64,000 nucleotides of DNA. It comes from Candidatus Gastranaerophilales bacterium (GTDB taxonomy: Bacteria; Cyanobacteriota; Vampirovibrionia; Gastranaerophilales; Gastranaerophilaceae). The notes under the pieces were generated by a model. That model searched no databases. It saw only the letters and a list, made by a program, of their open reading frames with translations, and was not told the DNA's origin. Both the position numbers and the translations under genes were made by a program. The first letter of the stretch is position 1; each line of letters opens with the position of its first letter. Shown here piece by piece: positions 9,185 to 19,264 of the stretch. The stretch covers positions 124,001-188,000 of the forward strand of contig CANQRH010000002.1 of assembly GCA_947626225.1 (NCBI GenBank). The letters are read 5' to 3'.

Positions 9185-11223
9185 CCGTAAAGCTTGAAGG
9201 TTCGTTCAATATTCTTATCAATAGCGGCTTTTATTGAATCATATTCTGTTTGAAGTGAATTGTGTTCCGTATCAATATTTTTCAATTCCAAATCGTAGCG
9301 TTTATCTTTATTTTCGATTTTGTTCATTGCGGATTTATATTCCGCTTCAGCTTTTGCAATCAAAGCATCATTTGTTTGTTCCGTGATATCGCTGCAATTT
9401 GTATAAATGAGTGAATTCCAGTTATTTTTACCGTCAACTTGTTCCATTGTAACTATTCCGCTTTCAAAAGCGAATTGAATCCATTCTTCGCTTGATGCAA
9501 GACCGTCCAATATAACATTATATCCTTGCTGCATACGATCAAACAGGTTTTGATACCATTCGGCTTTAGCTTCACCGTTTACGTTATAAGATTCTGTTCT
9601 GCTGCTTGTGTCAATCCATGTATAGTAAGGTTCACCGTAAGTATTCATAACGGCATCCAGTATTAAAGCCTGCATTACCGAATACATGTGGTTATTTTCC
9701 TGATCAAACTGAGGATATCCTGACTCTCCGATTTTATTATACAGCTCGTTGATATTTCCCAGTTCTTCATAAGGAGGATAACTGCCGCCGTTACTGTAAC
9801 CGTCACCGTATATAAAACGTCCCAATTCTTCGGCTGCCTTTTCATATGCATCATATGCAGCTTGAGCTTCCGGAGTTAACGTTTTCCAATCGTCTAAGGT
9901 TGCATCCCAATATGAATATATTGACGAAGTTAAAGAGCTAAGAACACTATTGAATGCACTAATAATATCTTCCGGTGTTGTTGGTGTTTTAATTGTAATA
10001 TCACTTTTAGTTACGCCGGAAACATCATAGTATGTAGTGGTACCATCATCATCATCGCCTAATAATTGGGAAGAATCAATTTCCTTGCTCGTATCAGCGC
10101 TTGCTAAACTCATACTTAAACTGCCGTTCATTGTTACCGGTACATTAAAATTTCCTTCATCGTCAGGACCGTAAACACTGCCATTTTTGTCTATTTTATA
10201 AACAACTTCATCTGGATTACCGCTTGCATCAACGGTAGCAATGTAAAAGTCGGTTCCGTCTGAAATTATCTCATATTCATTTTTTGAAAAAGTTTCATCC
10301 TGAGTGGGCTTTTTCGCTTCATATATACTACTTTCCAACGATTTATACCATTCATCGGCCTTATCACCGTTTTCACCATTTTTGTATGCATACTGTTTTG
10401 TTGCAGAAATAACAGTTCCTAAATTTGTTAAATACCCTCTTAGAGTATCCGTATTAGTTTGACTTTGCATTTCTGTTTTTACTTCATCAATATCTTTACC
10501 AAAAGTTGTTTGAAATAATTGTTTAAGTTTTTCATCCATTGCTCCGGCTATAAAACTTAAATATGTGTCATATTTTTCATTGTAATTATCTAAAAGTGAA
10601 TTGAATTGACCGTAGTAGCCTTCCTGTAAAATCTGAGAATAACCGATATTATCAACTGTAACACCACCGTTCATAATTGAGCTGTCATCTCCTCTGTACA
10701 TAGCTTCAAGAGCTGCAGCATTATATCCGGAAGGTTGATCCACCAATAGCTGTCCGTCTTCGGTTGTATTTCCTATCGAATAAAATATAATATCACTGCT
10801 GTTATATCCGACAGGTTCTCCGTTAGCATTTAACAGATTATCAAAATAAGTTGTAGTATATTCAAGACCGTAAAATCTGAGAAATTCTTCAACACTGCCG
10901 TCAGCTTTTTTGAAGTTATCGGCATCTTTTTCGGAAACCAAAATATTTCCCGAGGAATTTATAAGTCCGTACTGGTTATTGTACGGGTTGTAAGCAGTTA
11001 ATGAGTTAAATGTTAAATGCTGATAAGTTGTATTATTATCGGCATCATAGTTAGTAAACATCAATTGGGCTTCATTCAAGGCATTAACATAGTTCTCGCT
11101 TACACGTGAACTTTGAGTTGCAAGACGCATCTTATCATTGTTTATCATTTGAGCTCGAAGCTCATTGTCCGATAAACGAGAGGTTATTGATAGTAATCTT
11201 GCCTGTCCGGCTGCCATTCCCAT
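9181..11223 (-). CDS. MGMAA(S/G)QAR-family protein A (lineage-restricted, unknown function)
   Basis: N-terminus MGMAAGQARLLSITSRLSDNE and C-terminus LELKNIDTEHNSLQTEYDSIKAAIDKNIERTFKLYG shared with the ORFs at 33597 and 43097; large divergent middle. Confidence 0.8.
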   Translation of the reverse strand: MGMAAGQARLLSITSRLSDNELRAQMINNDKMRLATQSSRVSENYVNALNEAQLMFTNYDADNNTTYQHLTFNSLTAYNPYNNQYGLINSSGNILVSEKDADNFKKADGSVEEFLRFYGLEYTTTYFDNLLNANGEPVGYNSSDIIFYSIGNTTEDGQLLVDQPSGYNAAALEAMYRGDDSSIMNGGVTVDNIGYSQILQEGYYGQFNSLLDNYNEKYDTYLSFIAGAMDEKLKQLFQTTFGKDIDEVKTEMQSQTNTDTLRGYLTNLGTVISATKQYAYKNGENGDKADEWYKSLESSIYEAKKPTQDETFSKNEYEIISDGTDFYIATVDASGNPDEVVYKIDKNGSVYGPDDEGNFNVPVTMNGSLSMSLASADTSKEIDSSQLLGDDDDGTTTYYDVSGVTKSDITIKTPTTPEDIISAFNSVLSSLTSSIYSYWDATLDDWKTLTPEAQAAYDAYEKAAEELGRFIYGDGYSNGGSYPPYEELGNINELYNKIGESGYPQFDQENNHMYSVMQALILDAVMNTYGEPYYTWIDTSSRTESYNVNGEAKAEWYQNLFDRMQQGYNVILDGLASSEEWIQFAFESGIVTMEQVDGKNNWNSLIYTNCSDITEQTNDALIAKAEAEYKSAMNKIENKDKRYDLELKNIDTEHNSLQTEYDSIKAAIDKNIERTFKLYG

Positions 11224-11260
11224 TTTTGAAGTTTTCCTTTCTTAGTAACTTTCATTATGG

Positions 11261-11289
11261 TATAACGGCTTATTTATATAAAAACTTTA
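11261..11289 (-). promoter_or_regulatory. Sigma-28-like promoter element upstream of family protein A
   Basis: Minus strand TAAAGTTT-N12-GCCGTTATA, same spacing as three other sites in this window. Confidence 0.6.
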
Positions 11290-11405
11290 ATAATTTAGGT
11301 TATTTGTAAAGAAATGTAAATAAACACAACCAACTCAATTATTAAAATAAATTGCGACATTTTATCTTTTGCCGCAACTATAATAAACAATACTTTATTT
11401 TAATT

Positions 11406-11437
11406 TAAAAAGCTCCCTTTTGAGGGAGCTTTTTTTA
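11406..11437 (-). terminator. Rho-independent terminator
   Basis: AAAAAGCTCCC-TTTTGA-GGGAGCTTTTTTT. Confidence 0.8.
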
Positions 11438-11968
11438 TGAACCTTGTCCTGTGTAATCCGGAGCTATATCTTTTGCACCTGCTTTTTCCATTTCTTTCAT
11501 TGAATCGTAATCTGCCTGTGCTATCTTTATCTGTGATTCCAAACTGTCTTTTTCTGTTTGTAAACTGTCTTCCAAATCTTTAAGCGGTTCAAGCATCGAT
11601 TCTTTCTGCATTTCAAAAACATTTTCCCACATCGCTGATGCTTGAGCAAACTGCATTTGAATTTCATTTTGATGGGTAGAGAATCCATTAAGCAATGTGC
11701 TGTCCATCTTAGTGACATCACCATATTTCCCCATCTGTCCTAACTGCATCATTTGTGCATAAACAGGATCATTGGCATAGATTTCACGCATTTGATTCTG
11801 CAAACCGGTTTTAACGTTTCTCTGCATTGAGGTAAACATTTTTTCGGCTCTTTCAATATCTTTAGTCGCACGGTTAAGTCGGCTAGAAACTGTCGTCAAC
11901 TTATACTGTAAGTTGCGGAGTCGCTTGCCGGCCATCAATTTACCGTATGCGCCCATTAAGAAACCCAT
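11435..11968 (-). CDS. Hypothetical coiled-coil protein, adjacent to family protein A
   Basis: MGFLMGAYGKLMAGKRLRNLQYKLTTVSSRLNRATKDIERAEKMF; helical, with C-terminal DLEDSLQTEKDSLESQI. Confidence 0.65.
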   Translation of the reverse strand: MGFLMGAYGKLMAGKRLRNLQYKLTTVSSRLNRATKDIERAEKMFTSMQRNVKTGLQNQMREIYANDPVYAQMMQLGQMGKYGDVTKMDSTLLNGFSTHQNEIQMQFAQASAMWENVFEMQKESMLEPLKDLEDSLQTEKDSLESQIKIAQADYDSMKEMEKAGAKDIAPDYTGQGS

Positions 11969-12154
11969 GTTGTGATCCTCTTGTTTTTTGTCCTCGTAAA
12001 TATATAAAGTATTATATACTATGTGAAATTGCGTATATACTTCAATTTATTTACAAAAGTTTACAATTATGTTAAATAACAGATAAGTTTCTAATTATTT
12101 TATCCGATTTTATATCATTTTTTTATGTTAAAATTATCTGCAAAAGGAGAATAT

Positions 12155-13192
12155 ATGACTTATAAAAAGATTTTTACGTCAAAAAATATTATATTTACGT
12201 TTCTGGTTATTTTGCTTCTGATACTGCTTCCTAAAATAACAAATATATTAATGATGTTTTTTGCAGCCTATGTATTGGCTTGCGCTTTAAATCCTTATGT
12301 AACTCAGCTGATGAAAAGAATGAACAGAACTATGGCATCTACGGTAGTTTTGCTCTCAAGCCTTCTTGCCCTGGTTGCACTGTTTATACCAATTATCTTT
12401 GTTGCTTTCAGGGAAATAAAGACCTTTATGATATCCTTGCCGCATAAAATTTCCGATGCCGCAACATACATTCTAACAAGCGAATTTTACGGGCATAAAT
12501 TAACTGATTTAGTGGATATAGAAAATATATTGGGCAATACTTCATCATTTGCACAAGGACTTTTTAATCATTCATGGACTTTTACCATGGGACTTGTGCA
12601 GGTTATAGTCATATTTATTGCCATTACAATGATTGTTTATTACATCCTGCTTGATAAAACTTATTTGAAAAATAAATTTATCGAATTTTTTCCGCCGGAT
12701 ATGAAAAATAAAGCATCGGATATACTTACCACGATAAGCAGCAGAGTAGGTTCTTATGTGAGAGCACAGTTGTTATCCATGACCGCTGTCGGAGTGATGG
12801 TAATGCTTATTTTATTCATACTCAGAGTCGAATATGCTACACTTTTGGGATTAATCAGCGGTATTCTTGATATCATTCCGATACTCGGGCCTTCAATTGC
12901 TTTAGCCGTAATTCTTTTGGTAGCATATCCGTTAGGGTTAACAAAACTAATACTTGTTATTGCCGGCTTTTTACTCGTACAGCAAATTTCAAATTACATC
13001 GTAAGACCGGTGCTTTTCGGCAAAATGATGGCACTTCATCCGTTGATGATATTTCTGGCGCTGTTTTTGGCTCAGCAGTTTTTAGGCTTTTGGGGAGTAA
13101 TTTTATCTCCCGCAATCGCATCAACCGTCTGTGTTTTAATTGATGAATTATACCTTACTCCGATGAATCTGAAAGTTAACGATGAAAAATAA
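12155..13192 (+). CDS. AI-2E/PerM family transporter-like membrane protein
   Basis: Multiple TM segments; GLISGILDIIPILGPSIALAVILLVAYPLG; AAGGAG RBS before ATG 12155 favours this start over 12125. Confidence 0.8.
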   Translation: MTYKKIFTSKNIIFTFLVILLLILLPKITNILMMFFAAYVLACALNPYVTQLMKRMNRTMASTVVLLSSLLALVALFIPIIFVAFREIKTFMISLPHKISDAATYILTSEFYGHKLTDLVDIENILGNTSSFAQGLFNHSWTFTMGLVQVIVIFIAITMIVYYILLDKTYLKNKFIEFFPPDMKNKASDILTTISSRVGSYVRAQLLSMTAVGVMVMLILFILRVEYATLLGLISGILDIIPILGPSIALAVILLVAYPLGLTKLILVIAGFLLVQQISNYIVRPVLFGKMMALHPLMIFLALFLAQQFLGFWGVILSPAIASTVCVLIDELYLTPMNLKVNDEK

Positions 13193-14717
13193 AGAAGTTT
13201 TTTTGTATAAACACAGTATTAACAATGCTGATTTTACGGTTTGGCTCGGTTTCCCGGGGAATTATGCGTTTTCAATGTCATCGTTAGGGTATTTATGGCT
13301 TTTCAAAAAGATAGATGAAAGTGATATTGCTAATGCCGAAAGAATATGCTCGGATACGGTTGGTGCAAACCCTTGTGATGTAAACCTGTTCGGATTTTCA
13401 TTTTCTTTTGACATGGATTTTCTTACCATATTTTCAATGCTTGAAAAATATAACATTCCGTTAAGAGCAAAAGACCGAAAAGGCTTCCCTCTGATTTTTG
13501 CGGGCGGCCCTGTCGTAAATGCAAATCCCGAACCGTATAAAGTTTTTTTTGACTTTTTTCTAATCGGCGACGGAGAAGATTTAAACATAAAAGCCGTAAA
13601 TCTCTGCCGTGAAAACAAAGACAAAAGCAAAGATGAAATACTTAGAATGCTTTCTCAAATTGAGGGGATATATGTTCCTAAGTATCCGCATAAAGTAAAA
13701 AAAATAACAAAAAAACTTGATGAATGTGTATATACACCGATTTTAAGCGAAAATTCATTCTTTAAAGATACTTTTATTATAGAAATGTCAAGAGGATGCG
13801 CAAACAGATGCGGTTTCTGTCTTGCATCTTATTTAAACCTGCCGTTAAGATGCGTTCCTTATGATGAACTTATTAAAGCCATAGATTTAGGAATAGAAAA
13901 AACGGGCAGAATTGCACTTCTTGGTGCTCAAATTAGTGCTCATCCGCATTTTCATGAGGTATGCAAATATATTTACGATAAAATTCAAAGCGGAAAGAAT
14001 ATAGAAATGAGCGTTTCATCGTTAAGGGTTGATGCCGTAACTGATGATGTGGTAAAAACTCTCGTATCCGCCGGACAGAAAAATTCCACACTGGCCATAG
14101 AAGCCGGCAGTGAAAGACTTCGAAAAGTAATAAACAAAAATATAACCGAAGAACAGATATTAAATGCGGTTAAAATTGCACGCCGCAACGGATTAAAAGG
14201 ATTGAAACTTTACGGTATGACAGGTCTGCCGACGGAAACTTATGATGACTTAAACGAAATAATACGTCTTGCAAAACGTATAAAATCCGAAAATAAAGGT
14301 TTTGACATATCATTCGGGTTTTCAAGCTTTGTTCCGAAACCAAATACTCCGTTTCAGTGGTTCGGGCGTGAGGCTACAAAATCCGTTGAAGATAAAAATA
14401 ATTATCTGAAAAAAGAATTGCACAAACTCGGTATAACCGCACATTTTTCAAGCGTTAAATGGGATTACTGGCAGGCGGTTCTTTCGCGTGCCGATGAAGC
14501 ATTAAATGATTTTGTTGAAGAAGTTTACAGACAGGGCGGCAAACTCGGCGCTTTCAAAGCAGCCGCTAAAAAATTCGGAATAAATTCCGATTATTATGCG
14601 CTTGAAAATTATGAATTTGATAAACCTCTCCCGTGGGATTTTATAGAAATGAAGCCCGGAAAAGAGTTTCTGATAAGTGAAAACAAAAGGCTGATCAATA
14701 ACAGTGAGGTGTCTTAA
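13182..14717 (+). CDS. B12-binding-type radical SAM protein
   Basis: MSRGCANRCGFCLASYLNLPLR (CxxxCxxC); KLYGMTGLPTETYDDL. Confidence 0.8.
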   Translation: MKNKEVFLYKHSINNADFTVWLGFPGNYAFSMSSLGYLWLFKKIDESDIANAERICSDTVGANPCDVNLFGFSFSFDMDFLTIFSMLEKYNIPLRAKDRKGFPLIFAGGPVVNANPEPYKVFFDFFLIGDGEDLNIKAVNLCRENKDKSKDEILRMLSQIEGIYVPKYPHKVKKITKKLDECVYTPILSENSFFKDTFIIEMSRGCANRCGFCLASYLNLPLRCVPYDELIKAIDLGIEKTGRIALLGAQISAHPHFHEVCKYIYDKIQSGKNIEMSVSSLRVDAVTDDVVKTLVSAGQKNSTLAIEAGSERLRKVINKNITEEQILNAVKIARRNGLKGLKLYGMTGLPTETYDDLNEIIRLAKRIKSENKGFDISFGFSSFVPKPNTPFQWFGREATKSVEDKNNYLKKELHKLGITAHFSSVKWDYWQAVLSRADEALNDFVEEVYRQGGKLGAFKAAAKKFGINSDYYALENYEFDKPLPWDFIEMKPGKEFLISENKRLINNSEVS

Positions 14718-15337
14718 ATCGGAGTATAATCACAATATACAAGGCTTGACCAGCGCTCAAAATAACTGATTTGAGTTGCACTGCCGGATTTTATATAAAT
14801 TCTGTTAAAAGAACTGTCAGGCATATTGAGAGCAGCACAGATAGCTGCCTTTATAACATCACGGTGAGTAACGATAATTATTCTGCTTCCGATATTTTTT
14901 TCAATAATATCATTTATGGTAAATTTAATCCTGTTTATAAATGATGAAATGGATTCAGCATCATCGGGAGTCGGAATATCGGGATTGTTAACAAGCTTGT
15001 CCAATGCATCGGGAAATTTTTCATCAATCTGCTCGTAAGTAAGTCCGTTAAAACTTCCGCATTTTCTCGGATGCAAATCTTCCACGGTTTCAAAATCCTG
15101 CTTAAAAAGCTTTGCAATCATTGAAGCTGACTGAACGGAACGAAGCGCGGGGGATGAATAAATTTTATCATTTTTTACCCCTCTGGCTTTCAGAAATTCA
15201 CAAATTTTTTCAATTTCGTCCTGTCCGGTGTCGCTTAACGGCGGATAATTCTCACTGTCAGTAAATCTTCCGTCTTCACTGTATATTGTTTCTCCGTTAC
15301 ATATAAAAGTTATTTTACATTTTCTGCTGAAATACAT
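14714..15337 (-). CDS. Histidine phosphatase superfamily-like protein with altered N-terminal motif
   Basis: KITFICNGETIYSEDGRF in place of xRHGET; IYSSPALRSVQSASMIA; IIIVTHRDVIKA. Confidence 0.8.
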   Translation of the reverse strand: MYFSRKCKITFICNGETIYSEDGRFTDSENYPPLSDTGQDEIEKICEFLKARGVKNDKIYSSPALRSVQSASMIAKLFKQDFETVEDLHPRKCGSFNGLTYEQIDEKFPDALDKLVNNPDIPTPDDAESISSFINRIKFTINDIIEKNIGSRIIIVTHRDVIKAAICAALNMPDSSFNRIYIKSGSATQISYFERWSSLVYCDYTPI

Positions 15338-15402
15338 TTTTACCTCGTTTTTAAATTATATCATATTTTGTTGTATAATCAATAATAAATAAGGAGAAAA
15401 TT

Positions 15403-15897
15403 ATGAAAGGAAAAGCTTTTAAATTTCCGGATAACATATCCACAGACCATATTGCACCAGGCAGATTATTTCATTTGCGTTCCAATCTGACTGAGTTTGC
15501 AAAACATGTACTGGAAGATGCAGATCCGAATTTTGCCTCAAATATGAAAAAAGGAGATTTTATTGTTGCGGGTTCAAATTTCGGACTGGGTTCATCAAGA
15601 GAACATGCACCGCAGATTATTAAGATTGCCGGTGTCGGTGCCGTGATTGCAAAATCTTTTGCGAGAATATTTTACAGAAATGCAATAAACATCGGACTTT
15701 TGGCAATAGAATGCGATACCGATTCGATTAATGCCGGCGATGAACTGGATTTAGACATTGAAAAAGGAATTATAACCAATCTTACAAACGGTACAATCGT
15801 ACAGATTGAACCGCTTCCGCCCGTAATGATTAAAATGCTTCAAGACGGCGGACTTGTCGAACATATTAAAAAGAACGGTGATTTTAAGCTAAACTGA
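15403..15897 (+). CDS. leuD: 3-isopropylmalate dehydratase small subunit
   Basis: [56 protein letters not shown]. Confidence 0.88.
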   Translation: MKGKAFKFPDNISTDHIAPGRLFHLRSNLTEFAKHVLEDADPNFASNMKKGDFIVAGSNFGLGSSREHAPQIIKIAGVGAVIAKSFARIFYRNAINIGLLAIECDTDSINAGDELDLDIEKGIITNLTNGTIVQIEPLPPVMIKMLQDGGLVEHIKKNGDFKLN

Positions 15898-16572
15898 TTA
15901 CCAGCCGCGTAAATCGTTAATCATCTTTACCGCACTGTCATAATCTCGTTTTTTCAAAACAACGTACTGTTTTTTAGCAGGATTGATTACACACATTGTT
16001 TTTGCACATCTTTGGAAAAATGCCTGTAAACTTGAATAATCCGCAGCATGATCTCTTTGCGCTTTACATTCTTCCAAACTGTTGCAGATATCCGAAGGCC
16101 CGGTTATACCGGTTCTCATATTACGGAATAAATAAAGCGTATAAGGTCTGAAATCATAATATGTTTTTACGCTGCTTCGGGCTGCATAATTTTGCAGCTT
16201 GCTGTGAAAATCCGTAGAGTAATAAACATTTCTTCCCGTATCATCGTATACGTAATAAACCGTTTTTGTATTTGAAGTAAATATTGATTTATAAGTTCCC
16301 GTATCATTGGCACTTCTTAATACAGAATCGGGAATTATTGAAGGCAGATAATCCTTATATCTGGTAGTGGTTTTTGTATAGTTGCCGCTTGCGGGTGCTT
16401 TAGCGGATATTTGCGGAACATAGGTCAAAATTCTTCCGTAAGCATCCTGAAAATCCGCAGGGGTAAAACCTTTTAAAAATCCGGTAAAATAAGCAATTGC
16501 AAGAACTGCAACAATGCATAACAAAAAGCTTGCAAAATCTTTTAACTTATCAGCAATTATGTCTTTATTCAT
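15898..16572 (-). CDS. Hypothetical protein with N-terminal membrane anchor
   Basis: N-terminal TM FASFLLCIVAVLAIAYFTGFLKGF; no family recognised. Confidence 0.6.
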   Translation of the reverse strand: MNKDIIADKLKDFASFLLCIVAVLAIAYFTGFLKGFTPADFQDAYGRILTYVPQISAKAPASGNYTKTTTRYKDYLPSIIPDSVLRSANDTGTYKSIFTSNTKTVYYVYDDTGRNVYYSTDFHSKLQNYAARSSVKTYYDFRPYTLYLFRNMRTGITGPSDICNSLEECKAQRDHAADYSSLQAFFQRCAKTMCVINPAKKQYVVLKKRDYDSAVKMINDLRGW

Positions 16573-16624
16573 ATTAATCCTCCATGACGCTATTATAAAT
16601 TATTTTTATATTTTATTCAATCCT

Positions 16625-16653
16625 TGACAATAAATTTTGGCTGATGTTTAATT
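16625..16653 (+). promoter_or_regulatory. Candidate sigma-70 promoter for rpsL-rpsG
   Basis: TTGACA-ataaattttggctgatg-TTTAAT (17-nt spacer). Confidence 0.5.
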
Positions 16654-16785
16654 AGTCTGTACACTATGCCTGTTTTCGTGCTGAATTATAAATAAAAAAC
16701 AGCATTTTGTATCTCACTTTCCGGAATGCGTAAGGGTTTCAGGAAAATAAAGTGAGCGGTAAGTAAATTAAAAAAGGAGAAACAA

Positions 16786-17172
16786 ATGCCTACAATTAAC
16801 CAGCTGGTTCGCAGAGAACGTAAAAAGCTGACAGACAAAACAAAATCTCCCGCATTGATGGATTGTCCTCAAAGACGCGGAGTATGTACAAGGGTTTATA
16901 CAACAACCCCTAAAAAACCTAACTCGGCTCTCAGAAAAGTAGCCAGAGTCAGATTAACAAACGGATTTGAAGTTACTTCATATATCCCCGGTATCGGACA
17001 CAATTTGCAGGAACACAGTGTTGTTCTAATAAGAGGCGGAAGGGTTAAAGATCTTCCGGGGGTCAGATATCACATTGTAAGAGGCACTCTTGATACTGCA
17101 GGTGTTGCAAACCGCGCACAGGGCAGATCTAAATACGGTGCTAAAAAAGATGCTAAAGGAGGTAAGAAGTAA
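16786..17172 (+). CDS. rpsL: 30S ribosomal protein S12
   Basis: [14 protein letters not shown]...[24 protein letters not shown]. Confidence 0.97.
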   Translation: MPTINQLVRRERKKLTDKTKSPALMDCPQRRGVCTRVYTTTPKKPNSALRKVARVRLTNGFEVTSYIPGIGHNLQEHSVVLIRGGRVKDLPGVRYHIVRGTLDTAGVANRAQGRSKYGAKKDAKGGKK

Positions 17173-17642
17173 TGTCAAGACGTTCAAAACCGGCTAAACG
17201 TATTCCGTTAGCAGATCCCGTATACAACAGCGTTGATATTTCAAAATTTATCAACAGAATTATGCGCCGCGGTAAAAAGTCACTCGCTGAAAAAATCTTC
17301 TATGCATCTTTAACAAAGATAGAAGAAAAATCAGGTGAAAAAGCTCTTGAAGTTTTCCAAAAAGCTATGACTAACGCAACACCGCTTTTGGAAGTAAAAG
17401 CAAGACGTATCGGCGGTTCAACTTATCAGGTTCCTATTGAAGTTAAAGCTGACAGAGGTTTTGCTCTGGCTTCTTCATGGATTATTGAAGCAGCTAAAAA
17501 ACGCAGCGGAAAATCATTCATAGATAAATTAACCAACGAAATTATTGATGCTTCAAACGGTTCAGGCTCTGCTTGCAAAAAACGTGAAGACACTCATAAA
17601 ATGGCTGAAGCTAATAAAGCTTTTGCACATTACAGATATTAA
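17172..17642 (+). CDS. rpsG: 30S ribosomal protein S7
   Basis: [42 protein letters not shown]. Confidence 0.96.
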   Translation: MSRRSKPAKRIPLADPVYNSVDISKFINRIMRRGKKSLAEKIFYASLTKIEEKSGEKALEVFQKAMTNATPLLEVKARRIGGSTYQVPIEVKADRGFALASSWIIEAAKKRSGKSFIDKLTNEIIDASNGSGSACKKREDTHKMAEANKAFAHYRY

Positions 17643-17658
17643 TATTAAATATCAAACG

Positions 17659-17684
17659 AAAAAGCTCCTTCGGGAGCTTTTTTT
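17659..17684 (+). terminator. Rho-independent terminator after rpsG
   Basis: AAAAAGCTCC-TTCG-GGAGCTTTTTTT. Confidence 0.85.
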
Positions 17685-19263
17685 ATATGCTTTTAATTTC
17701 ATTAAAATCATCATCGGGGTTTGTTATACTTTTTATGCCGTAAATATCGGAAAAAGCCTTCAAGACAGTCGGATTAATAACCACAGGCGGGCAGTCTGAT
17801 AAAAAGATACGTTTTGCACCGCGATTTTTCAGGTTTATAATATTTGAAACCGAATTTACATCACATTTTGTAAGGAAGAATACTAATTTATCCGAATCAA
17901 GCGGTATTTTCTCAAACAATTTGTGCAAAACTTTATACATAATAGGGTAGTTGTTGCCTATATTAATTGAAACAGAATTTTCGCATTTGTGAGAAAAGCT
18001 TATAACCGTCCAATTATCGGGAACAAGCTGAAAGAATTTGGCAAAATAAGCCTGCTGCTGAACGGAAAAATTTGAAAATCCGATTATAATAATTTTTTCG
18101 GGATTTTTAGCAATGACAGATTCAAAAAGTTCATCGCAACTATCTTCGTCAAATCCCGTTATTTCGGGATTACGCTCTCTGCCTTTAGCAAAACCTTTTG
18201 CCTGATTTGCCGATTCAATAAGCGGGGTAAAATCATTATCTAATATTTGAGCAACACCGCTTGGCGGAATTTCGTCCGTTGTAAAAAGTCTGCCGCGATA
18301 AAGATATTCAATATTTTGCGACTCATTTTGCGTTAAAAGAATTGCTCCCGGAAATGTCGCAAAATCAAGTATTGTATTATAAACTCCGCTTCCAAAGTGG
18401 CCTTTTAAGTTTTCAAAAGATTTGAAATAAGAAAATGCATGAGCACATAAAAGATTACCGTTTGTGTATACGTCTATATCCTGACCTTTTACGGCATTTA
18501 AAAGATGCGATAAATCGTTTAAATCGGAACCGGAAACCATTATTGCTTTATGAGGGCGGGTTGAACAAGAAACTTCAGTACGTTCAATTTTGCCGAAAAA
18601 ATTTGACTGGCAGATACTGATATGCTTTATAAGTTCTAAATCGCATTGTGCCAGTAAATCAATATAATAACGAATTTTATCGGGCAATATTCTCGGCCGG
18701 TTAAGAGTACTTAACGCTTTAATTGCAGTGTCGTTTGCTTCTTTGTATTCTTCACCGTATTCGCCAAGTTTTATAATATTTGTACATACGCTTTTTATAA
18801 CACCTGACAAAATTTCTGTATGATATTTTTTATCAAAAGAGTTTTGTTTATATTTTTGGATAAATTCTCTGTCACCGCGCATTAAAATATCTGATAAATT
18901 AGTTTTAGGCGACAGCTTTATCAAATTTTTTAAATCTTCGCATTTCAAATTACGCTCTTTACAGAGAGTTAAATACTCCTTTCTCGTTTTTACAAGATTT
19001 ATATACTGTTTTGAAAAAGAATTTAAAATACGGGCTTCGGAAAGGTCTTTCATTGCATCTATAAATGCCGTTTGTGATATCACATCATTTTCAACAATCG
19101 GTTCTTCAACGCCTTGAGTTTTTAATTTTGAAAGATAAAATGCGGTTTGTTTAAGCAATATAAACATAAATTCACGCATGGAAGATATATTTGGCGATAC
19201 TGAACATGCTCCGTGCGATGTGCAGTCGTTATAGTCAAAATTGTTTGATGAATTATAAAACAT
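17683..19263 (-). CDS. Hybrid-cluster protein (Hcp)-like divergent homologue
   Basis: NGNLLCAHAFSYFKSFENLKGHFGSGVYNTILDFATFPGAILLTQNES and NRGAKRIFLSDCPPVVINPTVLKAFSDIYGIKSI align by eye with Hcp blocks; N-term DCTSHGACSVSPN. Confidence 0.7.
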   Translation of the reverse strand: MFYNSSNNFDYNDCTSHGACSVSPNISSMREFMFILLKQTAFYLSKLKTQGVEEPIVENDVISQTAFIDAMKDLSEARILNSFSKQYINLVKTRKEYLTLCKERNLKCEDLKNLIKLSPKTNLSDILMRGDREFIQKYKQNSFDKKYHTEILSGVIKSVCTNIIKLGEYGEEYKEANDTAIKALSTLNRPRILPDKIRYYIDLLAQCDLELIKHISICQSNFFGKIERTEVSCSTRPHKAIMVSGSDLNDLSHLLNAVKGQDIDVYTNGNLLCAHAFSYFKSFENLKGHFGSGVYNTILDFATFPGAILLTQNESQNIEYLYRGRLFTTDEIPPSGVAQILDNDFTPLIESANQAKGFAKGRERNPEITGFDEDSCDELFESVIAKNPEKIIIIGFSNFSVQQQAYFAKFFQLVPDNWTVISFSHKCENSVSINIGNNYPIMYKVLHKLFEKIPLDSDKLVFFLTKCDVNSVSNIINLKNRGAKRIFLSDCPPVVINPTVLKAFSDIYGIKSITNPDDDFNEIKSI

Positions 19264-19264
19264 T

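Noticed and set aside
17545-17799. 84-aa plus-strand ORF overlapping the rpsG end
   Set aside because: Out of frame with rpsG and reads through the terminator.
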